Shown here one piece after another: positions 1 to 10,397 of a stretch of DNA of 64,000 nt. This DNA comes from Methanobacterium sp. (GTDB taxonomy: Archaea > Methanobacteriota > Methanobacteria > Methanobacteriales > Methanobacteriaceae): contig NZ_JBCFBO010000002.1 in NCBI RefSeq assembly GCF_038562635.1, positions 62,001 through 126,000 of the forward strand. Reading direction: 5' to 3'. Positions within the stretch are counted from its first letter, which is position 1. Every line of letters starts with the position of its first letter. Both the position numbers and the translations under genes were made by a program. The notes under the pieces were generated by a model. The model was given only the letters and a program-made list of their open reading frames with translations, had not been told where the DNA came from and ran no database searches.

Positions 1-184
1 CATTTTATTTTTTCAATTTCAACTAAAATTATAAAACATTTTACATGTTAAAATCTAAAAAGAATGTGCAATATAAAAATTTTAACATTTTTAAATCCAA
101 ATCTCAATACTTGATGATATTCTATTATATATAAAAATAAATACAACTTTCTTATTTAAAAAAAGGATTAATAAACTAACATCG

Positions 185-1381
185 GTGATGAAAATAGTAG
201 AACTACTTTCACCTGCACGAGATTTCCCGGCATTGAATGCAGCAATTTCAAACGGTGCAGACTCTGTTTATGTAGGCATTGAAGGATGCAACATGAGGGC
301 AAATGTTAAAAATTTTACAATTCACGACCTCAAAGAAGCAGTAGAAATATGTCACAATGCAGATAAAAAGATATACCTCTGCACAAACACCATAATGAAA
401 AATAAGGACATATACTCTTTAAAAAAAATTATCCCTACTATTTACCATTATGAAGTAGACGCATTAATTATTTCTGACCTTGGTGCGCTTAACATTGCCC
501 GGGAAAATGATATTGAAGCGCACATGAGCATACAGGCCAATGTTTCTAATTTTGAATCACTGAATTTACTTGAAGAGCTTGGAGTTAAACGTGTTGTCCT
601 CTCAAGAGAGTTATCACTTGAGGAAATTAGGGAAATTAAAGAAAACACTAATCTGGAGATAGAAACGTTTATACACGGGGCTATGTGCGTTGCGGTTTCT
701 GGAAGATGTTTTTTAAGCTCGCATCTTTACGGCAAAAGCGCAAACTGCGGAGAATGCTTACAGCCATGTAGAAAAGAATGGAAACTTACATCTGAAGATG
801 GAGATGAGTTTAAACTTCTTCAAAATGAAAATGAAAGCCATATCTTAAGTCCCAAAGACCTCTGCACTATAGAACATATACCCGAGCTTATTGAAGCAGG
901 AATTGATGCATTTAAAATAGAAGGAAGGGCAAGGCCTGCAGATTATGTTGCAACAGTTACCAAAGCTTATCGAGAAGCTATCACCAGCTATGAAAGTGGT
1001 TCATGGAAATTTGATGAAAACTGGATTGAAGAACTTAAAAAAGTGTTTAACAGAGGCTTCGATACTGGATTTTACTTTAAAACTCCTTACAAAACCAGCC
1101 AGTATAATGAATCTACACATGTTAAAAAAGACATCGGTTCAGTTGTCAATTATTACAAAAACGTCTCTGCAGCTGAAATCAGACTATGGGATGATTTGAA
1201 GGTTGGAGATGAAATTATAATAGAAGGAAAAACAACAGGGTCTTTAATTCAAAAGGTTGAATCAATGCAGATTGATGGTAAAGATATAACCGAGGTTCAG
1301 AAAGGTCAAAATGTAGGTATAAAAATTGATGACAAAGTAAGGCCTAATGATCTGGTTTATAAAAGGATCAAAAGGCAGTAA
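185..1381 (+). CDS. U32 family peptidase-like protein
   Basis: The 398-residue product matches the U32 (collagenase-like, YhbU/TrhP-type) family. It opens with a TIM-barrel-like N-terminus ([16 protein letters not shown]). The diagnostic signature lies near residues 160-202: [16 protein letters not shown] followed by NCGECLQPC. These cysteines resemble those that hold an Fe-S cluster in bacterial family members, which hydroxylate tRNA or 23S rRNA; true protease activity is doubtful. GTG at 185 and ATG at 188 are adjacent. GGTGAT overlaps them, so the exact start is uncertain. The gene stands alone and converges on the MATE gene. The archaeal substrate is unknown. Confidence 0.9.
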   Translation: MMKIVELLSPARDFPALNAAISNGADSVYVGIEGCNMRANVKNFTIHDLKEAVEICHNADKKIYLCTNTIMKNKDIYSLKKIIPTIYHYEVDALIISDLGALNIARENDIEAHMSIQANVSNFESLNLLEELGVKRVVLSRELSLEEIREIKENTNLEIETFIHGAMCVAVSGRCFLSSHLYGKSANCGECLQPCRKEWKLTSEDGDEFKLLQNENESHILSPKDLCTIEHIPELIEAGIDAFKIEGRARPADYVATVTKAYREAITSYESGSWKFDENWIEELKKVFNRGFDTGFYFKTPYKTSQYNESTHVKKDIGSVVNYYKNVSAAEIRLWDDLKVGDEIIIEGKTTGSLIQKVESMQIDGKDITEVQKGQNVGIKIDDKVRPNDLVYKRIKRQ

Positions 1382-1583
1382 TTTTGAAAATTAAATACTT
1401 CAAAAGTGATTTTATATATTCATTTTATCATAAATCATTTTAACTCCAAGCTTATTTTACTATACACTTTTAAATAAACATGAGCTTTATTTAACACTTA
1501 TTTTAAAAATAAATAAAAAAGAGTATCTGATTACAAATAACTTTTGTTAGATGTCCATCAAATCTGTTTAATTTACAGTATCT

Positions 1584-2996
1584 TTAATCAGGACTTTCAA
1601 CGCTTCGCAGCCTGCGGATGTAAGTACGCGCCCATACGTATGCAACTATACCTCCGAGAATATCCCCTGCAACAATTCCCCACCATACTCCATATTCTCC
1701 TAAACCAAAGAATATCGCGAATATGTATGCAAATATTGCAATAAAAACCAAGTTTCTGAGCAATGTCAGCATGAGGGATGTCATTCCCTTACCTACGCCC
1801 TGGAATGTTGAGCTGGACATCACTCCCGGCGGCATGAAGATGTAGAAGAAACACATCACCTGAAGGAATGCTGCAATTGTAGGTGCCAGAGAAGCACTTT
1901 GAGGAGTATATGCAAATATCATGGCAATATAAGGAGCGAATACAAATGTTAGGACACTTGTAGCTGCCGCTATAATAAGCCCCACCTTTATGGAGTACTT
2001 ATGGGCTATGGAAATGTTTTCATACTTTCTGGCCCCGTATGAAACACCTGCAACTGTAATTACAGATGTCCCCACAGCAATTATAGGCATCGTAGCCATC
2101 ATCACAACTCTCCAGCCTGCAGAATAAACTGCAACTGCATCTGTTCCTGCAACTACAACCAGCAAACCGTTTACTATACCTGCTAAAATCGACATTATAA
2201 GAAACTCAGCACTTGCAGGTAGACCAACGCCTAAAATACTTTTGGCGACTATTTTATCCGGCATAAAATCTTTAATTGAAAAGGAAACATAAGTATCCTT
2301 TTTTACAAAGAACCAGTAAAGCAGGACAACAGCTACAAATCCCATGGATATAACTGTACCCCATGCCGCTCCGGAAATACCCAAGCCTGCCCAGTAAATA
2401 AGTATAGGGTCCAGGATCATGTTCATAACTGATGATATTATCATCGCGTACATTGTTCTTTTGGCATCGCCCTCTGCACGAAGTACTCCATAGCCTACAC
2501 CTGTAAAGAGCATTAAAATAGTTCCTGCAAATGTGACCTGTCCAAACTGGACTGCAAGATCTATTGTATTTCCCGCGCCAAGAAGCATGAGTATAGGTTT
2601 AAGGAATACGGTAAGCAGCACAGTTAGAATAATTGAAATACCTACTGTAATGAACAAAGAATGCAGTGTAGCATTGTTTGCGCATTTTTTGTTATCCGCC
2701 CCTATATAACGTGCTATTGCAGATGCTGCGCCGGCACCAAGACCGTTACTGAGACCAACAAGTACCAGATACAATGGTGTTACAAATCCAACCGCGGCTA
2801 GAGCATTTCCCCCCAGACCCGCAACCCAAATTGCGTTGACCAGGTTGTAAAAGGTCATTAGAAGCATTGAAATGATCATAGGACCCGAAAGTTTGATTAT
2901 TGCCTTTCTTGGGTCTCCAGTTATCAGATTAACTCCTTTTGTCTTATCATCTCCAAGTGGAGAATTTAATGTTGATTGTGATTCATCTGTTTGCAT
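1584..2996 (-). CDS. MATE family efflux transporter
   Basis: This 470-residue integral membrane protein has the length and roughly twelve hydrophobic segments of the MATE (NorM/DinF-like) family. After a 25-residue polar N-terminus comes GDPRKAIIKLSGPMIISMLL, typical of archaeal MATE proteins. The family exports cationic drugs or metabolites using Na+ or H+. The ATG is preceded by GGTGA at suitable spacing. The gene is probably monocistronic, with a 373-bp upstream gap holding a TATA-like box and a 12-bp palindrome. The substrate cannot be read from sequence. Confidence 0.93.
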   Translation of the reverse strand: MQTDESQSTLNSPLGDDKTKGVNLITGDPRKAIIKLSGPMIISMLLMTFYNLVNAIWVAGLGGNALAAVGFVTPLYLVLVGLSNGLGAGAASAIARYIGADNKKCANNATLHSLFITVGISIILTVLLTVFLKPILMLLGAGNTIDLAVQFGQVTFAGTILMLFTGVGYGVLRAEGDAKRTMYAMIISSVMNMILDPILIYWAGLGISGAAWGTVISMGFVAVVLLYWFFVKKDTYVSFSIKDFMPDKIVAKSILGVGLPASAEFLIMSILAGIVNGLLVVVAGTDAVAVYSAGWRVVMMATMPIIAVGTSVITVAGVSYGARKYENISIAHKYSIKVGLIIAAATSVLTFVFAPYIAMIFAYTPQSASLAPTIAAFLQVMCFFYIFMPPGVMSSSTFQGVGKGMTSLMLTLLRNLVFIAIFAYIFAIFFGLGEYGVWWGIVAGDILGGIVAYVWARTYIRRLRSVESPD

Positions 2997-3369
2997 TTAT
3001 AATTTCACCAAAATTTACTTATTATTACTAAATACAAAAAAATTGAGACTTATAATGGAAAAGTACGTCAATATAAGCTTAATTTAATTTTTTTGCCTGT
3101 TTTTTCGTTTATTTTAATTTTTATTTTAATTTTTTACGTATATACGTTAAATTACTAGGTATATAACTTTTTTGAATTAAATTTAAATTAAAAATTCTTA
3201 TTTTAAAAATCTAATCCCTAACAACCATTATTACATAACCCCAAATATGGGTAGTGCACAGGGCATCAAGTTAAAATAAAGGAAATAGATTCCCACTAAC
3301 TTAATAAATACTGAAAAAATATTTTCAGAGGTTAGATCTAATTTAAAACATTTAAGCGAAATAAATTAT
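2997..3369. promoter_or_regulatory. MATE upstream region with 12-bp palindrome
   Basis: This gap separates the MATE start from the end of the MFS gene. On the minus strand a TATA-like TTATATAC lies near 3158-3166. The perfect palindrome ACGTATATACGT at 3136-3147 falls about where transcription would start. I infer a promoter with an overlapping operator. No ORF is convincing here. Confidence 0.4.
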
Positions 3370-4839
3370 TTATTTCGCTTCATCAACTGCATTACCTGGA
3401 ATTTCTTGAGCTGAAGATTCATGGTTTAAAGATGCTTCTTTAAGGAAGAATGCAATGGCCAAACCTGCAAATGCAAGTGCTATCGATGCTAAGAAAACGT
3501 TCTGTATAGAAAGTGCAAGAGCCTCTTTTTGACTCAGATTTACCATAGATGGACTTGCCAGAGTTGCATTTACTATATATCCAAACACCGGAATTGCCAC
3601 TGTTGACCCAACGTTCCTGAAAAACTGCATGGAAGCCGTTACAATTCCTATTTCCCTTAAACTGAAAGAATTCTGAACACTTATTGTAAATACTGTGTAC
3701 ATCATTCCAGAACCTAAACCAAGAATTGTGGAATATGCAAGCAGTGCGTATGGGGAGGAATTTACATTCAATGTAGAAAGCAGTATGATTCCAATTCCAG
3801 TGATTACAAACTCTGCAATAGCGAGTTTTTTGTATTTTCCAGTCCTCGAAATGATTTGTCCAGCAATATTAGATGCTATTGTAAGACTTATTAGCATGGG
3901 TATCATTAAAAACCCTGCATTTGTGGCACTCATCCCCAAAATATTCTGCGCAAATAAAGGGACATAAATTATTCCTGCAAATATAAGTGCACTTGCCAAA
4001 AAGTTTTCTACCGATGAAACAGTGAATATTGAATTACTAAACAGGTTAAGGGGTAAGATAGGTTCCACTGCCCTTTTTTCAGCCCAAACAAATAACACAA
4101 ACATCACTACTGAAAAAATCAAAAACCCGACTATTTCCTGCATAGGATACACATTTAAATCTCTTGCAAGTGTTAATGCCAGGAAAAGCCCACTTAAAGC
4201 CAAAGTAAATGTTATAATCCCTGAATAATCAATTACTTTTTTTACACCGTCTAATTTAAAGTTAGGAAGAGAATACATAAGTATGCTTACAGCAGCTATT
4301 CCAACTGGAACATTTACAAAAAATATCCATCTCCATCCAACAGCGTCTGTAATTACTCCACCAAGTATCGGCCCTAAAACACTTGAAATTCCAAATACAG
4401 AGGCAAGTATTCCCATGTATTTACCCCTTTCTTTTGGGCTGAAAATTTCCCCAACCAGAATAAATGGGAGGGACAATAATATTCCGCCACCAATTCCTTG
4501 AAGGCCTCTAAACAGGATCAATTCAAATATATTGGTAGAAAAACCACATAACATAGAGGTTATGACAAACAAAATAATTCCAAATATTATAATTAACTTT
4601 CTGCCGTAAATATCTGATAATTTACCAAAAAGGATTATTGCAATGGTTGATGTTAACATGTAAGATGTAAATGGCCATACATAGTATTCCATTCCCTGTA
4701 AGTTGCTAATAACTCGAGGCATTGCTGTACTGATTATAGAATTATCCAGAGCAGCTACAAGGAGTCCCACCATCAAACCTGCCATGATCATGATTATTTT
4801 ATTTTTACTAAGGTTGTAATGAGTTTTATAATGATTCAT
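3370..4839 (-). CDS. MFS transporter, DHA2 (EmrB/QacA) family
   Basis: A major facilitator of about 489 residues with the fourteen-helix layout of the DHA2 drug:H+ antiporters. Visible marks are the N-terminal LDNSIISTAMP helix, motif A (GKLSDIYGRKLIIIFG, near residues 70-90) and motif C (GPILGGVITDAVGWRW). The open frame begins at GTG 4848, overlapping the marR stop. I prefer ATG 4839 because AAGTGAT precedes it at normal spacing. It is the last gene of an MBL-marR-MFS operon, so it is probably controlled by that MarR protein. Confidence 0.93.
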   Translation of the reverse strand: MNHYKTHYNLSKNKIIMIMAGLMVGLLVAALDNSIISTAMPRVISNLQGMEYYVWPFTSYMLTSTIAIILFGKLSDIYGRKLIIIFGIILFVITSMLCGFSTNIFELILFRGLQGIGGGILLSLPFILVGEIFSPKERGKYMGILASVFGISSVLGPILGGVITDAVGWRWIFFVNVPVGIAAVSILMYSLPNFKLDGVKKVIDYSGIITFTLALSGLFLALTLARDLNVYPMQEIVGFLIFSVVMFVLFVWAEKRAVEPILPLNLFSNSIFTVSSVENFLASALIFAGIIYVPLFAQNILGMSATNAGFLMIPMLISLTIASNIAGQIISRTGKYKKLAIAEFVITGIGIILLSTLNVNSSPYALLAYSTILGLGSGMMYTVFTISVQNSFSLREIGIVTASMQFFRNVGSTVAIPVFGYIVNATLASPSMVNLSQKEALALSIQNVFLASIALAFAGLAIAFFLKEASLNHESSAQEIPGNAVDEAK

Positions 4840-4844
4840 AAATA

Positions 4845-5309
4845 TCACTTATTATCCATTTTTAGGAGCAATCTCTTTATATTTTCCAAAGAGCCATTAA
4901 GAACTTCAATTTCTGTTTCAGTTAAATTCAAAATATTTTCTTTGATATTTTTCTCTACAGCTTTACGTCCTTCAATCAAAAAGTTCTTACCTTCTTCAGT
5001 TATTTCAATTTTAACTATTCTCCTATCCTCTTTACTTCGTGATCTTTTGACATTTCCATCTTTGACCATTCTATCAATTAAAGAAGTCATATTAGGTTTA
5101 GATATAAAAAGCATTTTGCCCATTTCAGATATTGGCAATGAACCAACATGAATTAAAATTCCAAGTACTTGATAATATCCGGTGGGTTTACTGTATTTTG
5201 AATGCTTTTCATGATTAATTGATGTTTTTATTTTTCTGTAAAACAGAGGATAATAAATTAAGATATTATCCACCATTTTTTCAAATTCTTTTTCTTGCAT
5301 ATTTTCCAC
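4845..5309 (-). CDS. MarR family transcriptional regulator
   Basis: A 154-residue winged-helix regulator. The recognition region reads ISEMGKMLFISKPNMTSLI, followed by a beta wing containing RSRSKEDRRIVKIEIT and a C-terminal dimerisation helix. It lies 11 bp after the MBL gene and abuts the MFS gene, the usual arrangement for a MarR repressor controlling its own efflux operon. GTG at 5309 and ATG at 5300 are both possible starts. An 11-bp inverted repeat upstream of the operon (6143-6174) is a natural operator candidate. Confidence 0.92.
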   Translation of the reverse strand: MENMQEKEFEKMVDNILIYYPLFYRKIKTSINHEKHSKYSKPTGYYQVLGILIHVGSLPISEMGKMLFISKPNMTSLIDRMVKDGNVKRSRSKEDRRIVKIEITEEGKNFLIEGRKAVEKNIKENILNLTETEIEVLNGSLENIKRLLLKMDNK

Positions 5310-5320
5310 TTGAATCTGAT

Positions 5321-6118
5321 TTATAAATGATTTTCATCGTAAATAATGCTTGTTTCATTGAATCTGCACACAAGTCCCTCTCCGAAAAATGTTTGTTCTG
5401 ATTTTCCACTCAATTTACCTTCCAGAATTTCAGAAACACCATCTATTAATTCATTTAAAATCGTTTTATCAATGGGAGTTTTGCCGTGTCCAGGTAATAT
5501 TTTATTATACTCTTCCTCAAATGAACATACATGCACAATGCTGTCAAAATATGTACTTAACAGAAGAGACGTATCAAGATGCATCAAAACTGGCGCAGTT
5601 TGTACAGAATCACCTGAAAACAGCAGTTCATTTTCCCCGTCCAGTAAACAAATACTGCCAGGAGTATGTCCCGGCACTGCTATAACCTTCAGGTCCCTTT
5701 TACCCAACTCAAACACATCTCCCTCTTTAATTGTTGAAACATTGCCTAATTCTGCGTTGATCCATTTCTCCTTAGAGAAATCTGCAGGATGTTGGTCTTT
5801 AAAACGGTTCTCAAAAAGTTGACTGCGTGTTTGCTTATTATAAAATGCATTTAACATGCCTTTATCTTCATTTGAAATAGAGAGATCACTAAACTGGAAT
5901 GCACCACACACATGATCCGGATGTCCATGGGTAATTACAACTTTTACAGGCAGTGATGTGATTGATTGAACCAGTTCTGCTAAATTGCCAATCCCCCAGC
6001 AGGTATCAATTAAAAGAGCTTTTTTTTCACCTTCAACTAAATAACATGCCACCTGTGTTTTGTCATGAATGGCCCATGTTTTGTCTGCAACCTTTTTCAC
6101 TTTAAACCAATCTTCCAT
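5321..6118 (-). CDS. MBL-fold metallohydrolase
   Basis: This 265-residue protein has the metallo-beta-lactamase fold. The metal-binding motif HGHPDH is near residue 62. It is followed by GHTPGS and a downstream FSGD strand carrying the bridging Asp, and GHG near residue 210 supplies a last His. Such proteins are glyoxalase-II-like or general hydrolases. GGAG precedes the ATG. It is the first gene of the operon with marR and MFS, which suggests detoxification or processing of the compound exported by the MFS protein. The substrate is unknown. Confidence 0.9.
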   Translation of the reverse strand: MEDWFKVKKVADKTWAIHDKTQVACYLVEGEKKALLIDTCWGIGNLAELVQSITSLPVKVVITHGHPDHVCGAFQFSDLSISNEDKGMLNAFYNKQTRSQLFENRFKDQHPADFSKEKWINAELGNVSTIKEGDVFELGKRDLKVIAVPGHTPGSICLLDGENELLFSGDSVQTAPVLMHLDTSLLLSTYFDSIVHVCSFEEEYNKILPGHGKTPIDKTILNELIDGVSEILEGKLSGKSEQTFFGEGLVCRFNETSIIYDENHL

Positions 6119-6142
6119 GTTTTTTCTCCATTTAGTTAATTT

Positions 6143-6174
6143 TTATAATAGTTATATTTTTAGAACTATTATAA
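6143..6174. promoter_or_regulatory. Perfect 11-bp inverted repeat, likely MarR operator
   Basis: TTATAATAGTT (6143-6153) and its exact reverse complement AACTATTATAA (6164-6174) are separated by 10 nt. The dyad lies 25 nt upstream of the MBL start, in the promoter/leader of the MBL-marR-MFS operon. Binding by the operon's own MarR is inferred. Confidence 0.55.
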
Positions 6175-6228
6175 TAATATAATTATTATGTATTTAAATG
6201 CTTCGAAATTCTAGGACTTTTAAAAAGC

Positions 6229-6306
6229 TGTCAAACTGGAAACCTACTAAAGTTTCAGTTTAATAAAAGTCCAAAAATCATAGCTTTTTGACAGGTTTTT
6301 TAAGAT
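6229..6306. repeat. Palindromic element (double hairpin)
   Basis: Two adjacent imperfect hairpins. The first pairs AAACTGGAAAC with GTTTCAGTTT. The second is CAAAAATC-ATA-GCTTTTTG (6282-6300) with a 3-nt loop, followed by ACAGG. It resembles other double-hairpin elements at 13031-13217, 32776-32818 and 37953-38000. The rest of the 6119-6524 gap is AT-rich with no evident gene. Confidence 0.4.
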
Positions 6307-6524
6307 TTATATCCCTAAAAAGCAGGGTTTGATGACTTTTAAAAAGTTACAAATTTTTCAGATACAGTATTTTAAACTTAGAAAACAGAGAAATTCATTT
6401 AAAACAAGAAATTTATACAAATAGCAAGTTAAACGTACTAAAAATTCATTTTGAAAAGAAAAAGAAGATAATTTCCTCTTATTTAAAATTAACAGGAAAT
6501 ATTTAGTTTAATAAAAATTTTTTA

Positions 6525-7091
6525 TTACATAGCACCTGCATTTTTAACTCCCAGGAATTTCCTGAATATCTGGGAAAGCGCAAATGAACACAGGAAGTAC
6601 CAACCAAACCATGAAACTGCAAGTGGTCCAAGTGGTACATGGACATAGCTTAGTGGAATTGCATGCCATAGTGGAACTAAAAGCACATAATAAGCAAATG
6701 AAGGTAAGTTAACCGCAACCTGGTTCAATAACGGTGATTGAAACATCCAGTAATATATAATAAGTATTGGAACCCATGTCACTATCATTGGTTTAAAAGA
6801 CATGAACATCATCTCTTTTTGAAGACCCATGAACTCCATCTGCTTTTTTTGCATTTTCGCCAGCGCTTCTGGATCATTTGAATTTCTTGCCGCCACCATC
6901 TCCTGATTAAATTCTTTCATTTCTTTTTGGAGAAATGCAAGCCTGTCCTGATTTACGAGAAGCTTGGTTGCAACAGTGGTTATTAATGCAACCACAGCAG
7001 CTATTAAAAATATAGTCAATATCGGACCAAATGTATTAACAATTGGATTAAATACTGGATTTAATGCGTTAAAAACTGATTCAAATACCAT
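6525..7091 (-). CDS. DUF106 / EMC3-TMCO1 family membrane protein (YidC/Oxa1-like)
   Basis: A 188-residue protein with the DUF106 plan: an N-terminal membrane helix (about 23-43), a charged coiled-coil hairpin (about 50-90, rich in K, E, Q and M, including MAKMQKKQMEFMG-like sequence), then hydrophobic helices beginning at MIVTWVPILIIYYWMF. Archaeal DUF106 proteins belong to the Oxa1/YidC/EMC3 superfamily and are thought to insert membrane proteins cotranslationally. The start has AGAGG at good spacing. In many archaea this gene sits in a ribosomal/secY operon; here it is isolated. Confidence 0.9.
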   Translation of the reverse strand: MVFESVFNALNPVFNPIVNTFGPILTIFLIAAVVALITTVATKLLVNQDRLAFLQKEMKEFNQEMVAARNSNDPEALAKMQKKQMEFMGLQKEMMFMSFKPMIVTWVPILIIYYWMFQSPLLNQVAVNLPSFAYYVLLVPLWHAIPLSYVHVPLGPLAVSWFGWYFLCSFALSQIFRKFLGVKNAGAM

Positions 7092-7373
7092 CTAATTTCC
7101 TCTTTGTTTTAAGTTAGTCTATATAAAATTCTAAAGTTTATTTTTAAATTTAAATTCTAATAATGCATTACTTTTCAAAAATAGAATACATTTTATAGTT
7201 ATTACTGTTAATTCGTCATATTTATACAGTTTAGTAAATAAACTATTTTACAAGTCTTCCAACAATCTGAAAAATATTCATGTAACTAATTAAATGTTAT
7301 AGTATATAAATTCAATGAACTTCATACACTCATTTTTAGTCCGTTCATGCACATGGATTAATGTTAAATTGTA

Positions 7374-7560
7374 ATCTTTATGAGGTATCTTAACATTAGT
7401 TCAAGATATTCACATGAAATATTACATTACCTGCACAACTCCCGATATAAACATTATAAAAAATAAAATGGTTTATGAAGTATATTAACATACAGTTCGA
7501 GATATTCACATGAAAATATTACATGCAACTCATGGGATATAAACATTGTAAAAATAAAAC
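7374..7560. repeat. Intergenic tandem duplication (~95 bp, two copies)
   Basis: Two imperfect copies, beginning near 7374 and 7470, share ordered blocks: TTATGAGGTATCTTAACAT versus TTATGAAGTATATTAACAT, then GATATTCACATGAAA, ATATTACAT and ATATAAACATT. They fill much of the 508-bp gap between DUF106 and the receiver-kinase gene. No ORF is present. It is one of five gaps with near-100-bp periodicity but different sequence. Confidence 0.7.
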
Positions 7561-7599
7561 GATTTTTTAATATATAAATGTAAAAATTTTCTAAGGGAC

Positions 7600-8787
7600 C
7601 TAAAATTTATTATTATACTCAACTTCTTTAAAAACAATTTTAAACAATGTCCCATTATTTCTTTCAAGCTCCACTGTACCTCTTAATTGACTTGTTAAAC
7701 TAATTACAAGTTGCATACCTAACGAATCTGTATGACGGAAGTCTAAATTATCTGGAAAACCTATACCATTATCATAAACAGACATGGTGTAAATTTCATT
7801 TTCCTTAGTGATATTTACAGCTATTTTATCTCTTTTATCAAATGATTGGCTGTCAACACGAGTTCTACTTGCCAGAAATCCATGTTTTATTGAATTTGTT
7901 ACCAGTTCATTGACAATAAGTCCACATGGAATTGCTGTATTAATATCTAATAAAACATCACGGATATTTATATCCGGCTCGATATTATCAACACCGTACG
8001 AATGGAACAGGTCCATTACTAAACTTTTTACATAGTCCCCAAAGTCAATCCTTGCTAGATCTTCTGATTGGTACAGTTTTTCGTGTATTATAGCCATAGA
8101 TTTCACACGGTTCTGGCTTTCCTTATAAATATCAAGCATTTCTTCATCATTAATATAACGAGATTGGAGATTTAAAAGGCTGCTTATTATCTGTAAATTA
8201 TTTTTAACCCTGTGGTGAATTTCTTTTAAAAGTATTTCCTTCTCTTCAAGAGATTTTTTAAGCTTATTTTCTATTCGTTCACGTTCATCCATTTCTGCAC
8301 GTAACTCATCATTAACTCGAGATAATGCTTTTGTTCTTTCTAAAACTTGCTGCTCTAGCTCAAAGTGCGCCTTTTTCAGTGCTTTCTGTGCTTTTTCACG
8401 CTCAATTTTTTCATGACACTCCTTTAATGCCCTCTGCATGGCAGGTACTAATTTAGAAAGGTTATTTTTGAATATATAATCTGTAGCACCTTCTTTAAGC
8501 GCATTTACTGCAAACTCTTCACCTATTTTACCACTTACAAATAAAAAAGGAGTATATGGACATTCTGAATTTGCAATTTTTAAGGCCGAAAGACCGTCGA
8601 ACTTAGGAAGAGAATGATCAGCCAGGATCAAATCAGGTTTTAGCACCTCAAGTTCACTTATAAAACTTTCTTTAGTTTCCACTCGCCTTGATAAAAATTT
8701 TACTCCTTCACGACGCAGTTCATACTCTATTAATTCTGCATCAAAGGCAACGTCCTCCAGGATCAGGATTTTAAGTTCTTCTTTCAT
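7600..8787 (-). CDS. Receiver-histidine kinase hybrid (REC + HisKA_2/HATPase)
   Basis: A 395-residue soluble signalling protein. Residues 1-125 form a CheY-like receiver (acidic pocket LEDVAFD, phospho-acceptor Asp in [13 protein letters not shown]). A coiled coil follows (about 130-185), then a HisKA_2 box with [20 protein letters not shown] and a C-terminal ATPase domain ([19 protein letters not shown]). No membrane helix is seen. It lies 11 bp after a stand-alone response regulator and an upstream sensor kinase, so it probably sits mid-chain in a phosphorelay. Output is unknown. Confidence 0.93.
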   Translation of the reverse strand: MKEELKILILEDVAFDAELIEYELRREGVKFLSRRVETKESFISELEVLKPDLILADHSLPKFDGLSALKIANSECPYTPFLFVSGKIGEEFAVNALKEGATDYIFKNNLSKLVPAMQRALKECHEKIEREKAQKALKKAHFELEQQVLERTKALSRVNDELRAEMDERERIENKLKKSLEEKEILLKEIHHRVKNNLQIISSLLNLQSRYINDEEMLDIYKESQNRVKSMAIIHEKLYQSEDLARIDFGDYVKSLVMDLFHSYGVDNIEPDINIRDVLLDINTAIPCGLIVNELVTNSIKHGFLASRTRVDSQSFDKRDKIAVNITKENEIYTMSVYDNGIGFPDNLDFRHTDSLGMQLVISLTSQLRGTVELERNNGTLFKIVFKEVEYNNKF

Positions 8788-8798
8788 GTTACTCTCTC

Positions 8799-9242
8799 TT
8801 ATTCGGGTGGATTATTAAGTAACATCCAGTACAATCCAAGTGTTGAAACCGCTTCTGTAAATGCATCAAATTCAACGGGTTTACTAACGTAACTATTTAC
8901 TCCAAGTTCATAACTTTCTACTATATCCCTATCTTCTTTAGAAGAAGTAAGGACAACTACAGGGATCATTTTAGTTCTTTCATCGGCTTTAATAGCCTGA
9001 AGGACTTCTAAACCATCTACTTTAGGCATTCTCAAATCAAGTAATATCAATCTTGGAAGTCCTTTTTCTATATCCCTTTCAGAATATTCGCCTTTGCCAA
9101 ATATAAAATCCAACGCTTCAGCACCATCTTTAGCCCACACTAACTTATTGGCAAGATTATTTCTTTTTAATGCTCTAATTGTGAGCTCAGCATCCGTTTC
9201 GTTATCCTCTACAAGAAGAATTTCAACTTCATTTAAATTCAT
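8799..9242 (-). CDS. Response regulator, single receiver domain (Rcp1-like)
   Basis: A 147-residue stand-alone receiver. Acidic pocket VEDNETD, phospho-acceptor Asp in [12 protein letters not shown], Thr/Ser in [11 protein letters not shown] and Lys in [12 protein letters not shown] are all present. There is no output domain, so it acts as a phosphate shuttle or by protein contact. The long loop after the acidic pocket is typical of phytochrome-type Rcp1 receivers. It is cotranscribed with the sensor kinase upstream and the receiver-kinase downstream. AAGGAG precedes the ATG. Confidence 0.93.
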   Translation of the reverse strand: MNLNEVEILLVEDNETDAELTIRALKRNNLANKLVWAKDGAEALDFIFGKGEYSERDIEKGLPRLILLDLRMPKVDGLEVLQAIKADERTKMIPVVVLTSSKEDRDIVESYELGVNSYVSKPVEFDAFTEAVSTLGLYWMLLNNPPE

Positions 9243-9273
9243 TTAATATCTCCTTAACCAATTTAACTTTAAA

Positions 9274-10209
9274 TTATTCCATTTTAGCAGGCAGCGTGAA
9301 ATAGATGGTTGCTCCATTATCGATTTCTCCTTCTCCCCAGACATGTCCTCCATGTCTCCTGATAATGCGCTGAACAATAGAAAGTCCTACACCAGTACCT
9401 TCAAATTCATCAACGCCGTGCAATCTCTGGAACAGGCCAAAAAGTTTATTTACATATTTCATATCAAAGCCAGCCCCGTTATCTCTAACATAATAAATGT
9501 TTTCATCTTTTCCTTTTTTTGCACCCACTTCAATAACCGCTTTTTCCCTAATTCTTGTAAACTTAATAGAGTTAGAAATAAGATTAGTAAAAACCTGAAT
9601 AATTAGCGTCCTATCACCATAAGCCTGTGGAAGAGACTTAAGTTCTAATTGAACATCTCTATCTCCCATCGAAGATTTCAATTCTTCGAATATATTTTCT
9701 ACAAGTGATTCCATGTCTATAGGAGCTATTCTCATTTCTTGGCGACCTGCACGGGATAAAAGAAGAATATCATCAATCAATTGGCCCATTTTCTGGGTAT
9801 TTTCCCTGACAACATTTAAAAGTCTTTTGCCCTCATCATCAAGTTTGTCCTCATAGTCCTCAATTACAATACGAGAAAAACCATCTATTGCTCTAAGAGG
9901 AACTCTTAAATCATGTGAAACAGAATATGCAAACGCTTCTAATTCTTTATTAGCATCTTCAAGTTTTTCACTTTCTTTTTTTAAATTTTCATTCATTTCA
10001 TTGAGAATTTTAACTTTCTCAATTCGTTCCCCTAAAAACGCGATTACAATAGCTATAAACATGATCATAACCAGTTGATAATAACTATCAGAAAATGAAG
10101 CTCCAAAACTCTGGTAAAAAAGCTGAATAAATATTAGTATAGCTGCTAAAAATATCGGTGCAAACCATGTCCTTTTTCTTCTCCATATGGATTTTGAAAT
10201 AACTGGCAT
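9274..10209 (-). CDS. Membrane-bound sensor histidine kinase
   Basis: About 311 residues from the preferred ATG at 10209, which has GGGAG in front; the frame is open to 10254. Two membrane helices ([17 protein letters not shown] and [15 protein letters not shown]) are joined by a short loop with no real sensor domain. A coiled coil and HisKA follow (phospho-His in [20 protein letters not shown]). The ATPase domain has DNGAGF and [12 protein letters not shown]. It is the first gene of the two-component cluster. With so little outside the membrane, it may sense a membrane-proximal signal or a partner. Confidence 0.92.
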   Translation of the reverse strand: MPVISKSIWRRKRTWFAPIFLAAILIFIQLFYQSFGASFSDSYYQLVMIMFIAIVIAFLGERIEKVKILNEMNENLKKESEKLEDANKELEAFAYSVSHDLRVPLRAIDGFSRIVIEDYEDKLDDEGKRLLNVVRENTQKMGQLIDDILLLSRAGRQEMRIAPIDMESLVENIFEELKSSMGDRDVQLELKSLPQAYGDRTLIIQVFTNLISNSIKFTRIREKAVIEVGAKKGKDENIYYVRDNGAGFDMKYVNKLFGLFQRLHGVDEFEGTGVGLSIVQRIIRRHGGHVWGEGEIDNGATIYFTLPAKME

Positions 10210-10397
10210 TGTATCTCCCTTATTTAATATAACTTCAAAAAAAGTATATTCCATTACGTATTATTAAATATATGCCTTGATAAGCAAAAAAAGATAAAAA
10301 GTAAGCAAGTAATACAAAAAAATAAATTTTTCAGCATTTATGAAAAATTATAAATCCAATTTCTATTAGCAACTACTAAAAAGCCATTTTTAACCCA

